Positions 22,219 to 33,854 of a stretch of 64,000 nucleotides of DNA are shown here, in pieces. A program made the translations under genes and the position numbers. The stretch comes from Linum tenue. Lineage: Eukaryota; Streptophyta; Magnoliopsida; Malpighiales; Linaceae. Where the stretch lies: assembly GCA_946122785.1 (NCBI GenBank), contig CAMGYJ010000003.1, forward strand, positions 6,484,032 through 6,548,031, in the 5' to 3' direction. A model generated the notes under the pieces. It saw only the letters and a program-made list of their open reading frames with translations. It was not told the DNA's origin and made no database searches. The stretch's first letter is position 1. Each line of letters opens with the position of its first letter.

Positions 22219-23165
22219 TTAAAACACCTTGTGGAGTTTACTCCCTTTGTGCTAGAACTTGATTCACCTCTATTCCTTGTGAATGTTTTGCCTTGTATGC
22301 TTCTGGTCATTCCATCATTCTTTTCGGATTCCTTGGGTTTAGTCCCATAACCACCTTGTCTCTTTTCTTTTCTGATTCTAAGCAACCTGCTTATCTGCTT
22401 GCTCAACAACGCAAGCTCTTCATCTTCCATTTCATCGAGTTCTTCTGGTTCATCGACTAGACTTGTTTCTTTGAATGCCACCCCCTCTTTTCCCTTTCTC
22501 ACTGATCTCTTTCTCGTGTCCTGTCTTGTTCAATTTTTCTTCATGTGTAGCCAACAACCCGATCAGCTCATATATAGCCAATGTTTCCAGATCCTTTGCC
22601 TCCTCTATAGCAGTCACTTTCGGAGTCCACTTCTCAGGTAGACACCATAAAATTTTCCTCACGAGGTCACCACTTTCATAGGTTTTCCCAAGGTTCTCCA
22701 AGCTATTCACGATGTTCGTGAATCTTTCGCACATTTGCCTAATTGTTCTCCCTCCTCCATTTTGAACAATTCAAATTGATGCTTCAGCGAATTAATTCGA
22801 GAAGTTTTAACCTGAGAAGTACCTTCATACGTGACTTGCAATTTGTCCCAGATCTCTTTGGCTGTCTTACACCCAACCACTTTGTGATATTCCTCTGGTC
22901 CTAGGGCGCAATACATCAAGTTGGTCGCCTTACAGTTTTGCTGGAATTTCTCGAAGTCTTCATCTGACCATTTCTGTTGGTCAGCCTTGAGTTCGTATGG
23001 ACCCTTGATAACTCTAGCCCACAATTTAGGATCCGTAGACCCTACGAACAACTCCATGGGGTTTTTCCAATACCCGTAATTGACTCCTTCAAATCTAGGA
23101 GGACGATTCTGGGAAAGCCTGTCGGCGAGATATAGCGGCGCGTTGCTTGCTGGCCCAGACACCAT
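22158..23165 (-). pseudogene. Copia gag of SIRE-like element
   Basis: Starting at ATG 23165, blocks PPRFEGVNYGYWK, ALGPEEYHKV, AKEIWDKLQVTYEGT and FELFKMEEGE are followed, after a frameshift near 22740, by FTNIVNSLENLGK and LPEKWTPKVTAIEEA. After another frameshift near 22480 comes the CCHC knuckle start CFKCG. This is the copia gag family with UBN2-type fold. It would form the particle shell. Confidence 0.9.
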
Positions 23166-23211
23166 CCTTGGATCTACCAGAGGTTGTGGAACCCTTTTCT
23201 ACCGCTAATGG

Positions 23212-23224
23212 GACTCTGATACCA
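23212..23224 (-). other. Primer-binding site of SIRE-like element
   Basis: The minus strand reads TGGTATCAGAGTC a few bases inside the 5' LTR, complementary to initiator tRNA-Met with one mismatch at its far end. Confidence 0.75.
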
Positions 23225-23229
23225 CGTAT

Positions 23230-24160
23230 TGCTGGCGTCGAGCGCGAGATGCCTGCTCCTTGTCTATTTCAATCAACACCTGCAAACCCTAAATCGATCT
23301 TTTGGGAAGAACAAGTGAACGAAGGGAAGAAATGTATTTTTTTATCTGAAATGCACAATGTTGCTAAGCGCGTAAGTATTGTTTTGACGAAAGTGAAACT
23401 CGTCGTATTGGGCTTAGCCGATCCGGCCCACTCGTATTTCACTAACCACGTATAGATCACGAGTTTTACCAAAACGGTGCGCTTAACCTTTACTCTACAA
23501 CTTCTTCTTCTTCCTTCATCCAACCTGGTTTCCCTGCACGAGATAAACACGTCTAGCTCTGCAAAAACAGAGTACACACTCGACTGCAAAAAATAAGAAG
23601 CAGTAGTAAAATAACACAGTCACTTTTTACGTGGTTTCCAGTATTGGGTGAAAGAGGATCCCAATACTGACTATTCCACGGTCGGAAGATCACGATTTGT
23701 GATTTCCGACATTCCACTGTATATGGTGATTTTGTTTCTTCGACAACTTTACACTCACGAGATCAATCAATCCAATCATGGATGATTAATCGAACCACTC
23801 ACAACTATCTTCTAATCACCAAGCTGTCCAGCTCCTGTGTTTTCCAACACACTCACTTTCTAACACACGTTCACTCCAGAATCAATGTTAGAACCACTTT
23901 TCTCTATCAATCACACTCACTATTTCCTTAGCCTTTCTCGTGTGCCTTGAACTCTCGAAAAGTGACTCTGCTTGTCAGGCACCAGTCTCCTTTTGTAGTG
24001 TCCTTGTCCTAGCCGTTAATTGCAAGAATGGCAATTGATCTTTTGTTTGAATCATTTCCCCTTTGCACCATTTCGTGATTGATCTTGCAATATATTCTTT
24101 CCTTAATTTCTTTGCTCCACATCTTCTTCTCAAAATCATTGACAGGCTTTTCTTCCAACA
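23230..24160 (-). repeat. 5' LTR of SIRE-like element
   Basis: On the minus strand it runs from TGTTGGAAGAAAAG (24160) to CCAGCA (23230), 931 bp, next to the primer site. Its partner is outside the window, so the ends are inferred from TG...CA and the primer site only. Confidence 0.65.
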
Positions 24161-25450
24161 TTAACTAGTTACTGTAAAGAACCAGTTAATATCTTAATAA
24201 TTTGAGTTGTTGTAAGAGGTTTAGTAATTAATCTTGTAACACAAACTAATTAACATCCTCATAGTCCCAATAATTTGGGTTGTTGGGAGAAGTACATTTT
24301 TGGTACTTAATTAACTGCTTCCTTACACGCGACCTTCAAAGGAAAGTCAACTCAGGGCAGACCTAGGTGGAAGCTAGGGGTGTCCCGGGACACCCCTAAA
24401 ATTTGGGAGAAAAATTAATGAACCCCGGTAGTAGTTTGAGTATAGATAAAAAAAGATATAGTTGTAGTATATGTGATTTAATTTATAACATAGTAGTTAT
24501 TAGTGAATGTATTTTCTATTCGACTACACTTTATATGTGTTGTAATTTTGTCATAAATATAACTATAAACGTGTAGCTCTTATATCCAAATTTCCCAAGC
24601 GTAAAATTAAACATACGAACTATCCATATCTCCACCGCTAACATGATTTTATTCTGAAGAGTTTGGTCATCTTTTATTGTTTTCTTCTATAGGATTTTGA
24701 GTATTGAGAGGCCTTATCCAACTTAGGGTTAGATCAAGAACAAGTTTCGGAATCAAATTTTCTATTAGTTCATGAATAATTGTCTAGTAGGATATATTGA
24801 AGGAGATTTATTAAGCACTATAGACAATGTGTATATTTAATTTTACAAATTTTTTTCAAAATATGATAACCCACCGTTGACTTTTGTGTAACTTTACTAG
24901 TTGGATATATTCTCATTTAAGAATTTTTTAAAATTTTTATTATTGTTTTAATTTAATTTTTGAAAGGGTAGTTAATGAAATTTTTATAAAGGGACACCCC
25001 TACATAAATTTTCTGGGTCCGCCACTGAGTCAACTCATGAGTTGTTGAGAGAAATCCAGGTATATATGATACTTAATCATTTCTTTATAGTTACACGACC
25101 CCTCAAACAAAAGTCAACTCATGAGTTTGAAGTTTGCACAGTCGCTTCATATCATGTGCTTTAAAGACAACGATTAATATTGATCATGGGGACTTGAACA
25201 TGTGACCTCAAGGACAAATCAATTATGATACCACGTAATAAACCAACAAGCTACTTCCTTAGACCCTCAAATGCAAGCCACTCATATAAGCTTGAAGTTT
25301 GTAGAGGTACTGGACAAATGGGGTCGTGGGAATTGAAAAGAAGACTTCTCGGTTACAGAAGCACTATATCAAGAACTAATTAGCTCAAATAACTTAAATT
25401 GTTGAAAGAGTTTCAATAATAGATATTGTCACCCAAACTAACAGGTACCG
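24161..25450 (-). mobile_element. Decayed TRIM-like LTR relic
   Basis: Repeated blocks resemble the reverse complement of the 73 bp terminal repeat at 26996 (CCCAATAATTTGGGTTGTTGG then GAGAAGT at 24265-24293, with weaker copies near 24195 and 25390). A minus-strand primer-site-like ATGATACCA lies at about 25226. There is no coding. A hAT-type element was inserted into it. Boundaries are uncertain. Confidence 0.45.
24353..25027. mobile_element. Non-autonomous hAT-type element, 675 bp
   Basis: It starts CAGGGCAGACCTAGG and ends CTGGGTCCGCCACTG, imperfect inverted ends of the CAGTGGCGGA type. The perfect 8 bp duplication AGTCAACT lies at 24345-24352 and 25028-25035. Subterminal GGGGTGTCCC and GGGACACCCC repeats occur. 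No ORF. Related copies lie at 50659-51262 and 63708 onward. Confidence 0.85.
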
Positions 25451-25489
25451 TGGAAGTAGATGTGATCTCAGTGCATCTCATCAATAATC

Positions 25490-26900
25490 ATTAATGACTG
25501 ACGAAGATATCTCAATGCAAAACCCCGGCCCGTTTCTGTTTATGTGTTGTAACAATAACGTGGGGAAGTAAACTTTCACCAGAATGGACAGCCTATTTAT
25601 TGGTAAATTTTGACAATTACGTTCAAATAATAGTATGCCATACCTAGTTACGTACGTAACGTAGCTTGTGTTAGGAAGACAATCTAATCGAAAACAACCT
25701 TCTCCAAGCTTCTAATGATACGTGTATATACCTGATTAGTGATTACTAATGATTCCCATGTCTTATTGTTAGGAAGGCTGTTAATTAATTATAATGAAAC
25801 TCTGAAAAGCCATGGCATGTGCCTTGTTTCTTGTCTTGATCATAAATAGAAGAAACATAATATGGACTTCATATAGCCATATAGGAGAGGGATTGATTTA
25901 GCAAGAGTTCGAAACAATAATGAAACAGTTTATCATATCCATATGACCTATACGCAACATACAAATGCATGGTTATATGGGTTTAATCTTAATATGCTAG
26001 CTAGATCGCTTTATATAGGTGTAAACACATGCATATGTTACATGTCACGCATATATTATAAGATAATAGTAGGTTATATGTCAGACGTACACTAGGATAA
26101 TTAGAATTGTGCGGTATAGTTTGAATGATTTTGTCTTTAGATGTATTTCTGATAATTTTATTTTTTAAATGTATTTCGTTGTATTTCGCTAAATCATAAT
26201 CTGTACTTATTATTATTTTTATCAAATTCATCTGGGAATTTGAGTGATTTCCATTGCATTTCATAATTCATAGAACCATTAATGAATTGATTAAGATGTC
26301 TCAAAACAAAACACCCTACCGTTTCCGTTTATGTGGCGTAATAGTAACGTGGGGAACACACACTTTCACTAGAATGGACAGCCAATTAGTAAAATTTAAC
26401 AGTAACGTTCAGTCACCTACTGAAATAACTAATCAATAGTGACAACTCTCTGTTTAAATGAATAATAATAAGACTAATAAGTAATAAGCCAACTTATAAT
26501 AATAAGTAATAATAAAACGACGTACGACTGAGTTCCGGGGACATCCATGCATGGTTCATGTATATAGTTCCTTACCATACGTAACCTTATTATGTTAAGA
26601 CGACAAAACATGAGTAATCGAGGGACAAAATTAAACCTTATCAAAGCTTAATTTTGTACACTCGTTGGTTGGTCATTTCAAAACTGTATATTACTTAATT
26701 AGCATAATCTAAGTTGGTTACCGATCTAACTATCCTTTGTTACATCTTATGAATTGACGACATTCCTTGCGATGTTACGAAAAGTCGTGATCCACATATG
26801 TCTTGTTGCTTGTCTTGTTTGTAGAAGAAACGTGGTGTGCACCAAGGACTTCACGATAAACTTGGGTTTTTGTTGACAAAGGGTTTGAGTGTGAGTCTTA
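25490..26900. repeat. Diverged direct duplication, non-coding
   Basis: A segment around 25496-25640 (CCGTTTCTGTTTATGTG, AACGTGGGGAA, CACCAGAATGGACAGCC) recurs at about 26300-26420 in diverged form. The following 200-400 bp also share words (TAGAAGAAAC...GGACTTCA). No gene is recognised between them. This could be a remnant LTR pair or a segmental duplication. Confidence 0.5.
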
Positions 26901-26995
26901 TACATAAATATATGGTCACTAGACTTCGGGTTGTACATTTTACTACAGTGGTAATAATTCTATCACCCTGATATGCAGGAATTAGACAATGTTAT

Positions 26996-27068
26996 AGCAA
27001 ACAGTATATGATCTACGATTGAACTTCTCCCAACAGCTCGAGTTATTAGGATCAACTGGTTCTTGACA
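26996..27068 (+). repeat. 73 bp left terminal repeat of composite element
   Basis: It begins AGCAAACAGTATATG and ends GGTTCTTGACA, directly before TGGTATCAGAGC. It is preceded by GTTAT. The usual leading TG of the family appears lost or overlapped by the target site. Confidence 0.75.
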
Positions 27069-29331
27069 TGGTATCAGAGCTTACTGCGGCTGAATCGGAG
27101 AGGCCAACTGTGCGCCTCACATCAACGAATTACGCGCTGTGGGAATTTCAGTTTAGAGTATTTGTGGAAGGAAGAGGTTTATTGGGGATCTTGGATGGCT
27201 CGATCGCCCACAACCCACTGCTGCTACTGCTACGACCCAAGAGAAGACAACCTGGAATCAAAGTGATGCTCGAATCAGGTCTTGGCTGCTCGGTTGTGTT
27301 GATTCGTCAACATGTCTTAGCCTCCGTTTGTTTCCCACGGCGAACAGGATGTGGAGGCATCTCGCCGGCCTTTATTCCACTGTAAATGCTGCTCGACTGT
27401 TTGAAATACAAACAGCTCTCGCTCGGCTCGAGCAGGGCGATCGTTCCGTTGCTGAATATTTCAACGCCGCGCAAGAGTTGTGGACGGAGCAGGATTTGCT
27501 CCAGGCTGCACTGCGTCCTCAAGCTGGATTGACCGAGGACATGATCGCCGAACGTCAACAAACCCGCGTTCTCCAATTTCTTATGCGACTCAGGCCGGAA
27601 TTTGAGCAAGTCAGGTCTACCATCCTCAATCGAGAGCAGTTGAATTTTGATGGTGTCATTGGAAGTCTTGTGCGTGAGGAATCAAGATTGAGGACCCAAG
27701 CCCATTTTGATATGCGACCAGGAGAAGGGGAAGTGATTTTGGCTACCGCAGCGAATTCGGCAAGGTCAGGTATAAGCCGAGCCTCTCATATAAATGCTGT
27801 CACAAGACCACAATTTAATAGTCGTGTCCCCAATTCGGAACTTGAGTGCCATCACTGTCACGAGAAGGGTCATTTAGTGAAACACTGTCGACGAAGAAAC
27901 TATTGTGTTTATTGTAAAAGAATGGGGCATATTGTCTTGGAGTGTCACTCCCGGGAAAGAAATCAGGAACGATGGGCTGGAATTTCTCCACCGCCAGGAG
28001 CTGGGCGCTGTGCACAGGGGCGAGGAGCTCGACCTGCTTATGTTGTTGGAGAATCCAATGGTACAGCTGCGGAAAATACAACTGCTGCCCAGCTAGAACA
28101 ACTTGTGCAAGCTGTTGCTGCTTTGCAAAATTCGCTTCCCACAGCGTTTGGCACAGCCCTCTCGGCAATTCAAGGTAAAACGAAGTGTAAGCCTTGGTTA
28201 ATCGATTCCGGATGCTATAATCATATGACACAAGATAAAGATGCATTATATAATGTTCAGTCGATTAATCATGCTGGTCTGATAGCTGCAAATGGTGCTA
28301 AGATGGAGGTTAAAGGTGTTGGTAATATAGAGACCCCCAATATAACATTATCTCACGCTCTACATGTACCTGCCTTGGTTCCTAATTTAGTTTCTGTTGG
28401 ACAGCTCACTGAGCAAGGATGTTCTGTTCTATTTGCTCCTTCTGGTTGTGTTATACAGGACATGAAGACGGGGAGACAGATCGGAAGGGGGAGTAAGCAG
28501 GGGAGGATATTTCATTTGGAGGAGCTCCTAGATAGTTCGTCATCATCGTCTTCTTCGAGTCTGTCGTCTACAAGTCAATGTTTGTCTAGGTCTGTCAGTA
28601 GTCCTTTGTTGTCTACGGAATCTCTTTCTGGTGTTAGTCCTGTGTTTTCCAGTTTGCCCAATAAGGTGTGGGAACTTTGGCATGCTCGTTTAGGGCATCC
28701 ACACTCTGTGCGTCTGTCATCTATGTTTAAACAATCTCTTCTTGGAAAATATTCTGTTGAATTTCCTGCAAAACATTCTTGTACCAGTTGTGTTGAAGCA
28801 AAAACTTCTAGTGTTTCTTTTCCGTCAAGCACCACTGCTATAAAAGATCCCTTTCATCTTGTTCACACTGATTTGTGGGGACCTTCTCCTACTCTGTCCC
28901 GCCTTGGTTTTAAATACTTTGCCTTGTTCATTGATCATGCCACTCGATACACCTGGATCTATTTTCTTAGACTCAAGTCTGAGCTCCGGTCTGTAGCCAT
29001 AGAATTTCTCAACATGGTCCAGACTCAGTTTGGACGAACAATCAAAATAATTCGATCCGATCCTGGTGGGGAATTTAGTTCCATTCCCTTGCATGATGTA
29101 TATCGTTCACGAGGTATCTTGAGTCAGATGTTGTGTCCTGGTGTCTCCCAACAAAACGGTCTTGTGGAATGGAAAAATAGACATGTCATGGAGCTTACCC
29201 GAGCTCTTCTTCTTGCCTCTTCTGTTCCTAGTCGGTTCTGGCCTGAGGCAGCTATCACTGCAGTGCGTCTTATAATTTACCAGGTCACTCCTGTACTGGG
29301 TCAACAGAGTCCGTACTATGCTCTTTATGGT
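27068..29331 (+). pseudogene. Copia gag, protease and integrase N-terminal/core of composite element
   Basis: Gag starts with VSELTAAESERP and the LTSTNYALWEFQ block. A frameshift near 27215 moves to the frame that then stays open to 29331. It contains two CCHC knuckles (CHHCHEKGHLVKHC and CVYCKRMGHIVLEC), the protease LIDSGCYNHMT, the WHARLGHP pre-integrase block, and the integrase core with HTDLWG, IRSDPGGEF and NGLVEWKNRH (Asp, Asp, Glu all present). The frame enters the Athila-like LTR after ATGGT at 29327-29331 and resumes in register at 39703. Confidence 0.92.
27069..27080 (+). other. Primer-binding site, tRNA-iMet
   Basis: TGGTATCAGAGC abuts the terminal repeat, and the gag frame starts from the ATG that overlaps it (27068-27070). 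Confidence 0.85.
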
Positions 29332-30752
29332 TGATAGACCGTCATTTACACATGTTTTTACCCCCATTCTTACACCGTTTGAGGTGTTGATTCTCGTGTT
29401 TTAGGCCGATTTCACGCTAGGTTGTGCTTGTTTGTGATATCTCAGGTCCTAGTACGTGAATGAAGGCTTGGGAGCGAGTCTGGGGTCGATTGGACGAAGA
29501 TCGAACGAATGGCGAGGTTTCAAGGAAGCTGCACGGGCAGGCCAGGGAATCACACGGCCGTGCAAGTGAACAAGATGGCCGTGTGCTTTGTGTCGAGGCC
29601 ACGCACGGGCAGACCGCGGCTTTACACGGCCGTGCCATTGAGCACCCTGGCCGTGTGATTTTTGCCGAGGCCGAGCACGGGCAGACTGGAATTCTCACAC
29701 GGCCGTGCAACCCTGGCCGTGTGAGATGGCTGAAGGTCGACTAATTGATGCGCCGCGTTTCGACTCGCACGGGCAAAGTGGTGAGCCACACGGCCGTGTG
29801 GCCTGGTCGTGCGAGTCGGGAAATTCTGGTTTTAGAGCCTATTCCGAGCCTAAAGTGGGGGAATCGTATTTTCAGAGCAAAAACAGAGCCCTAGAGAGAG
29901 AAAGTACGAAGAACACATCATAGAAGCTATCTTAGAGCTGGGTTTCATTGAATCGAGCTTGGAGATCGTCATAGGAGTGGAAATCATCGTCCCGGAGCAG
30001 ATTTTCCTCATCGTTATGAGTATGACTAATCTGATTACTGTTTTCTCTCCTCTCTCTATGGGGTAGAACCCTTCTCTCACTTGGGTATGAAGAACCCTAG
30101 TTCCTGGTGTTAGGGATTTGATTGTAATGACTTGGGATGATATTACTGTTTGATTTTAATCGAATGATGCATGTTTATTGAATTGATTGGAGTCTGATCA
30201 GCTTTTCTCAATTTCTGCTGCAACCTGAGATAGATAGAATCTGATTAGGTTGTTAGAGCCTCTTCATTCGATAGTAGGAGATTGGCTATACGAGAGTTAG
30301 TCAGTTTACTGCTTTGTACTGGAATTCAATTCCAAAAGTGGAGTTCTGTGTTCATAGCCTCAGCTTTCTATCCCGGTGAAGACTAGTCGCCTGCCGGGTA
30401 GCTAGACTGAGAGGGCTTGGTCAGCTTAAGAGATTCCAAGCTACTGTCGGAACTTCCGCAGTCTAATCAACAGTGAATCAACCCAGGGTAATTACAATTG
30501 AACCTAACTAAGGGGCTAGGGGGACTCAATCCCGAGTGACTCTTTCCTGACTTTGAAAACCGAACAGTTTACTGCTTTCTTACTGCTTTTGCTTTTAAAC
30601 AACAATCACTCGAATTAGTTTGCTAGATAATAGAGGCTCACGGAGTAAGCAGTAGATCTAGACCCCGGGTTGATAATATAACTTGCCTGTTACTGCATTC
30701 CCGGACTGCGATTACACTTGGTCGCAGTTTGGTGTTGTGTTTTAGCGTGTCA
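29332..30752 (+). repeat. 5' LTR of Athila-like copy 2
   Basis: TGATAGACCGTCATTTACAC to GTGTTTTAGCGTGTCA, 1421 bp. The palindrome array lies at about 29533-29815. Confidence 0.95.
29533..29815. repeat. Palindrome array in LTR of copy 2
   Basis: Alternating GCACGGGCAG half-sites, CACACGGCCGTGC palindromes and TGGCCGTGTG half-sites at 20-45 bp intervals. Copy 2 favours the GCACGGCCGTGC form and copy 1 the CACACGGCCGTGTG form. Confidence 0.85.
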
Positions 30753-30758
30753 AGTTTT

Positions 30759-30776
30759 TGGCGCCGTTGCCGGGGA
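30759..30776 (+). other. Primer-binding site, tRNA-Asp
   Basis: TGGCGCCGTTGCCGGGGA, a full match to the complement of the plant tRNA-Asp(GTC) 3' end, begins six bases after the LTR. It is a hallmark of Athila-type elements. Confidence 0.92.
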
Positions 30777-30880
30777 ACTTTTAGGTTATTGGGGAAACGT
30801 GAGAATTTGTTACTCTAGCTTTTTGTTTACTGCATTTTATTTCTTCCACCTGTGTGCCTTCACGGGTTGCTTCTGCTGAG

Positions 30881-30896
30881 TGTGTGCAGGTAGTGC
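30881..30896 (+). promoter_or_regulatory. Candidate splice donor before gag (copy 2)
   Basis: TGTGTGCAG|GTAGTGC, boundary 30889/30890, seven bases upstream of the gag ATG at 30897. It is conserved in copy 1. The candidate acceptor for the second ORF ends at 35011. Confidence 0.5.
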
Positions 30897-32554
30897 ATGA
30901 CCCGTAGCCAGTCGGGAGGACTACTACCATTAGACCAGGAGCTTGAACGAACCTGCAGGAACTCCAAGCGGGCTCTAAGGGCGCGACTGGCTACGGAGAA
31001 GGCGCTATCACAGCTGCAGATCGGAGAAGAAGAAGAAGGAGAGATGGGTGATCCGCAGAACCGTGATGTGATCCCCGAGGAGCAGACCATGGGATCCTAC
31101 TGGACCGTTAGGGCTGCAGACATGAGGTCACCCATTCAACACCCTCATGTCCCAGCCAACAACTTTGAGGTGAGCACCTCAGTGATCACCATGCTGCGCG
31201 GTTCAGTGGTGTTCCGTGGTAAGGAAGGAGAGTGCCCTCGATCACATCTCCGGCAATTCCACGAGCTCATCGATGGAATCAAGATCAATGGGGTACCAGC
31301 AGATGCCATCCAGCTGAGGTACTTCCCTTTCACTCTGGAGGGGCAGGCCAAGGAGTGGCTAGACACTCGGCCTCCGGGTTCCATCACCACGTTCGCCAAA
31401 CTGGAGGACAAGTTCCTCACGCGCTACCATCCTCCATCCAAGACAGCTGACCTGCAGAAGCAAATTACACATTTTGCTCAGGATGAGGATGAGACCATTA
31501 GGGATGCTTGGGAGAGATACACCAGCCTCTTTCTCAGGTGTCCCAATCATGGTTTCAATGATGCATTCAAGGTGGGCAACTTCTATCACGCTCTCTTCCC
31601 GGAGGACAAGCAGCTGATCGATTCGGTTTGTGGCGGGAACATGCTGACCAAAATCCCGCCATAGCTAAATCAACTCTTTGAGGAGATGGCGGAGAACGGT
31701 TATGATTGGGGCACTGCCAGGAGGTCGAGGAGAGCACGCAGCCGAGGTGTACATTCTGTGGGAGCCCATCCCTCTGATTTGGTGCAGGTGGTATCGAAGC
31801 TGGTTTCAGCTATCGATCGTTCCGGAATGATTCCAGGGACCGGGTAGCAGCAGGCGATGCTCTGCCACTGGTGCGAAAGCAACCATCACACGGTGGAAGA
31901 CTGGCAGGCGATGAAGGAATCAACCACACCCCAGAGCAGGTGAACTTCATCAATAATGTCAGGCGCAATGACCCCTACAGCAACACGTACAATGAGGGGT
32001 GGCGCCAGCATCCTAACTTCTCCTGGGCTGGGCCAAATCCCAGACCACCAGCTCCCCAGGGACCATCAGGCTTCCAGAGGCCACCATATCAGCCCAGACA
32101 GGGGCAATTCCAGCAGCAACAACAGCTTCTTTATTAGCCCATGCAGGGGCACGCTGCTCAATCACAGCCGCGACCTTTCCAGCAGCCAGGTACAGCCCCT
32201 GCTGCCCCAGTGCAGAATGATCAGATGGCTGAACTGCGGGACTTGGTGGGTTCTCTCGCCAGTGCTAGTGCTCAGAAATTCAACACCTTTGAGCAGTTCA
32301 TGGAGAAGGCCTCGGGTAAATTCCTGGCTTTTGAAGCTGGTCAGAGGAACACACATGCTGTTTTGCAGGATATCCAGACCCAGCTGGGGAGCGTGGCCCA
32401 AGCAGTGGCTCAAAGGGCTCCTGGTACTCTACCCGGGCATACCATCCCTCACCCGCCGACCCCGGATGAGCGCTGCAATCCCATCATGACCAGGAGTGGC
32501 AAGATGACTGTTGATCCCCCTGCTCGGGAACCGGAAAGAGAGAGTCTGTTTTAG
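30897..32554 (+). pseudogene. Gag of copy 2
   Basis: It is open from ATG 30897 to a TAG at 31662-31664, where copy 1 has CAG. It carries the gag domain blocks FRGKEGECPRSHLR, AIQLRYFPF, EWLDTRPPGSI and FLTRYHPP. It continues through the knuckle region (CHWCESNHHTVED), where the last cysteine is replaced by tryptophan, with a further TAG near 31846, a frameshift near 31940 and a TAG at 32135-32137. The late gag block MAELRDLVGSL follows. It would pack RNA into particles; it is now broken. Confidence 0.9.
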
Positions 32555-32599
32555 CGTCTCCAGCGGTTGAACAAGAAGTAGAGAAGGAGGTTGAGGTGC

Positions 32600-33315
32600 C
32601 TGCACCTAAACCGCAACCAGTAGTGAAGGAGTAAATACCTAAAATCCCTTTCCCTACTCGGTTGCACAAAGACAGGCTGGAGGCAGAGTTCGAAAACTTC
32701 ATGGCCATGCTTAAGAAGCTGAATGTCCAAGTGCCCTTCCTGGAGGCACTATCGCAAATGCCAAAGTATGTGAAGTTTCTGAAAGAGCTTCTCTCAAAGA
32801 AGCAGAAGCTGAGTGAGCTGGGCACTGTGGAGCTCAGCGAGGAGTGCTCGGCTATTCTGCAGAACAAGCTTCCGCAGAAGAAAAAGGACCCGGGTAGTTT
32901 TACTATCCCGTGCTCTATTGATAAATTGCATGTAGAGAAGTCCTTGGCGGATTTAGGTGCTAGTATCAATGTTATGCCATATCAACTGTTCAAGAAACTA
33001 GGCCTAGGCGAACCCCGTGCTACTAGGATGACCCTTCAATTAGCTGACAGATCTGTAGTGCATCCTAAGGGCATAGTGGAAGACCTTCTGGTTAAGGTTG
33101 GCAAATTCACATATCCTGTGGATTTTGTTATCCTGGACATCAATGAGGACACAGAAGTGCCTCTTATACTGGGAAGGCCTTTCCTGGCCACCGCCAAGGC
33201 TCTCATAGATGTGCATGATGGGACCTTAGTTTTGAGGGATGGCGAGGAGCGAATAACGTTTTCAGTTGCTAACACTATACCTGCTTCGTTACCTCTGCAT
33301 GCTGTATCTCACTAG
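32600..33315 (+). pseudogene. Aspartic protease region of copy 2
   Basis: The frame opening at 32662 carries LADLGASINVMPYQLF (active-site DLGAS) and LILGRPFLATAKAL, closely matching copy 1. A TAA near 32632 and the stop at 32554 cut it off from gag. The frame ends at 33315 with no RT following. Confidence 0.9.
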
Positions 33316-33669
33316 GAGCACGAGTCTGTCGTGTATCCTTCTGTGCTGCCTATTTTGCAGGACCCGCCTCCCGCACCTTCGCCGCCACTCAGGACCACTC
33401 CGTCATCAAAAGAACAGATCAAGGAGGAGCGGCGGCCGAAACTGCAGGCAGCTAAGCCTACTCGAAAGAGCGCCGGAGACCACTACGAGCTGGTCCCGCC
33501 CCCACCTTGGCCATCCGAGTATTCACTCGCTTGCATCCTGCCGGATGGCCAAGTCGAGCTGGCAAATGCAGGCGGCCACATTCGTCGCGTGCATGGCCAC
33601 CATTTGAAGCTGTACCTCAAGAGCGATGTGGATCCGCTCTTGAAGGCACCTGATCCTACACTTCCCTGA
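33316..33669 (+). pseudogene. Residual segment with integrase-tail-like end (deletion junction)
   Basis: A proline-rich stretch leads to DGQVELANAGGHIRRVHGHH then LKLYL. The last part matches the integrase C-terminal tail of copy 1 (NGHLLKFYL), and both run on into the shared KKRLWGG-encoding block after the stop. No RT, RNase H or integrase core motif is present. It marks where about 3 kb of pol is missing. Confidence 0.65.
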
Positions 33670-33854
33670 GCATCCATACTGGCGTCCAGCTAAAAGACGG
33701 TAAAGAAGCGCTTGTGGGGAGGCAACCCCACCGAGGTTTGCATTTTCTTACTCTTTTTCCTTTGATTTTTGGTATTTTTGAGTCTTGAGACGTTGATCCA
33801 GAGTCATGTGTCGGTTTTTGAGTGAAAACAGGTTGAATTCGGGGCTCCGGCACT

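Larger units (their letters stand above)
1..24160 (-). mobile_element. SIRE-like Ty1/copia retrotransposon, interrupted, 3' end outside window
   Basis: Reading the minus strand from the right, the order is LTR, primer-binding site, gag, protease, integrase, reverse transcriptase, RNase H and an extra ORF, which is the Ty1/copia order (integrase before RT). The gag, integrase and RT motifs resemble the SIRE/Maximus lineage, which often carries an ORF after pol. The coding region has many frameshifts and stops, so it is dead. An 18 kb Athila-like insertion (1108-19133) with 5 bp duplication CCCTA splits RNase H: the frame leaving 19134 resumes at 1107. The 3' LTR is expected to the left of the window. 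Lineage assignment rests on remembered motif style, not a search. Confidence 0.85.

Noticed and set aside
29533..29815. Repeat-spacer pattern that could suggest a CRISPR array
   Set aside because: Units are short palindromes with irregular spacing inside plant LTRs, with no cas genes; this is a retrotransposon feature.
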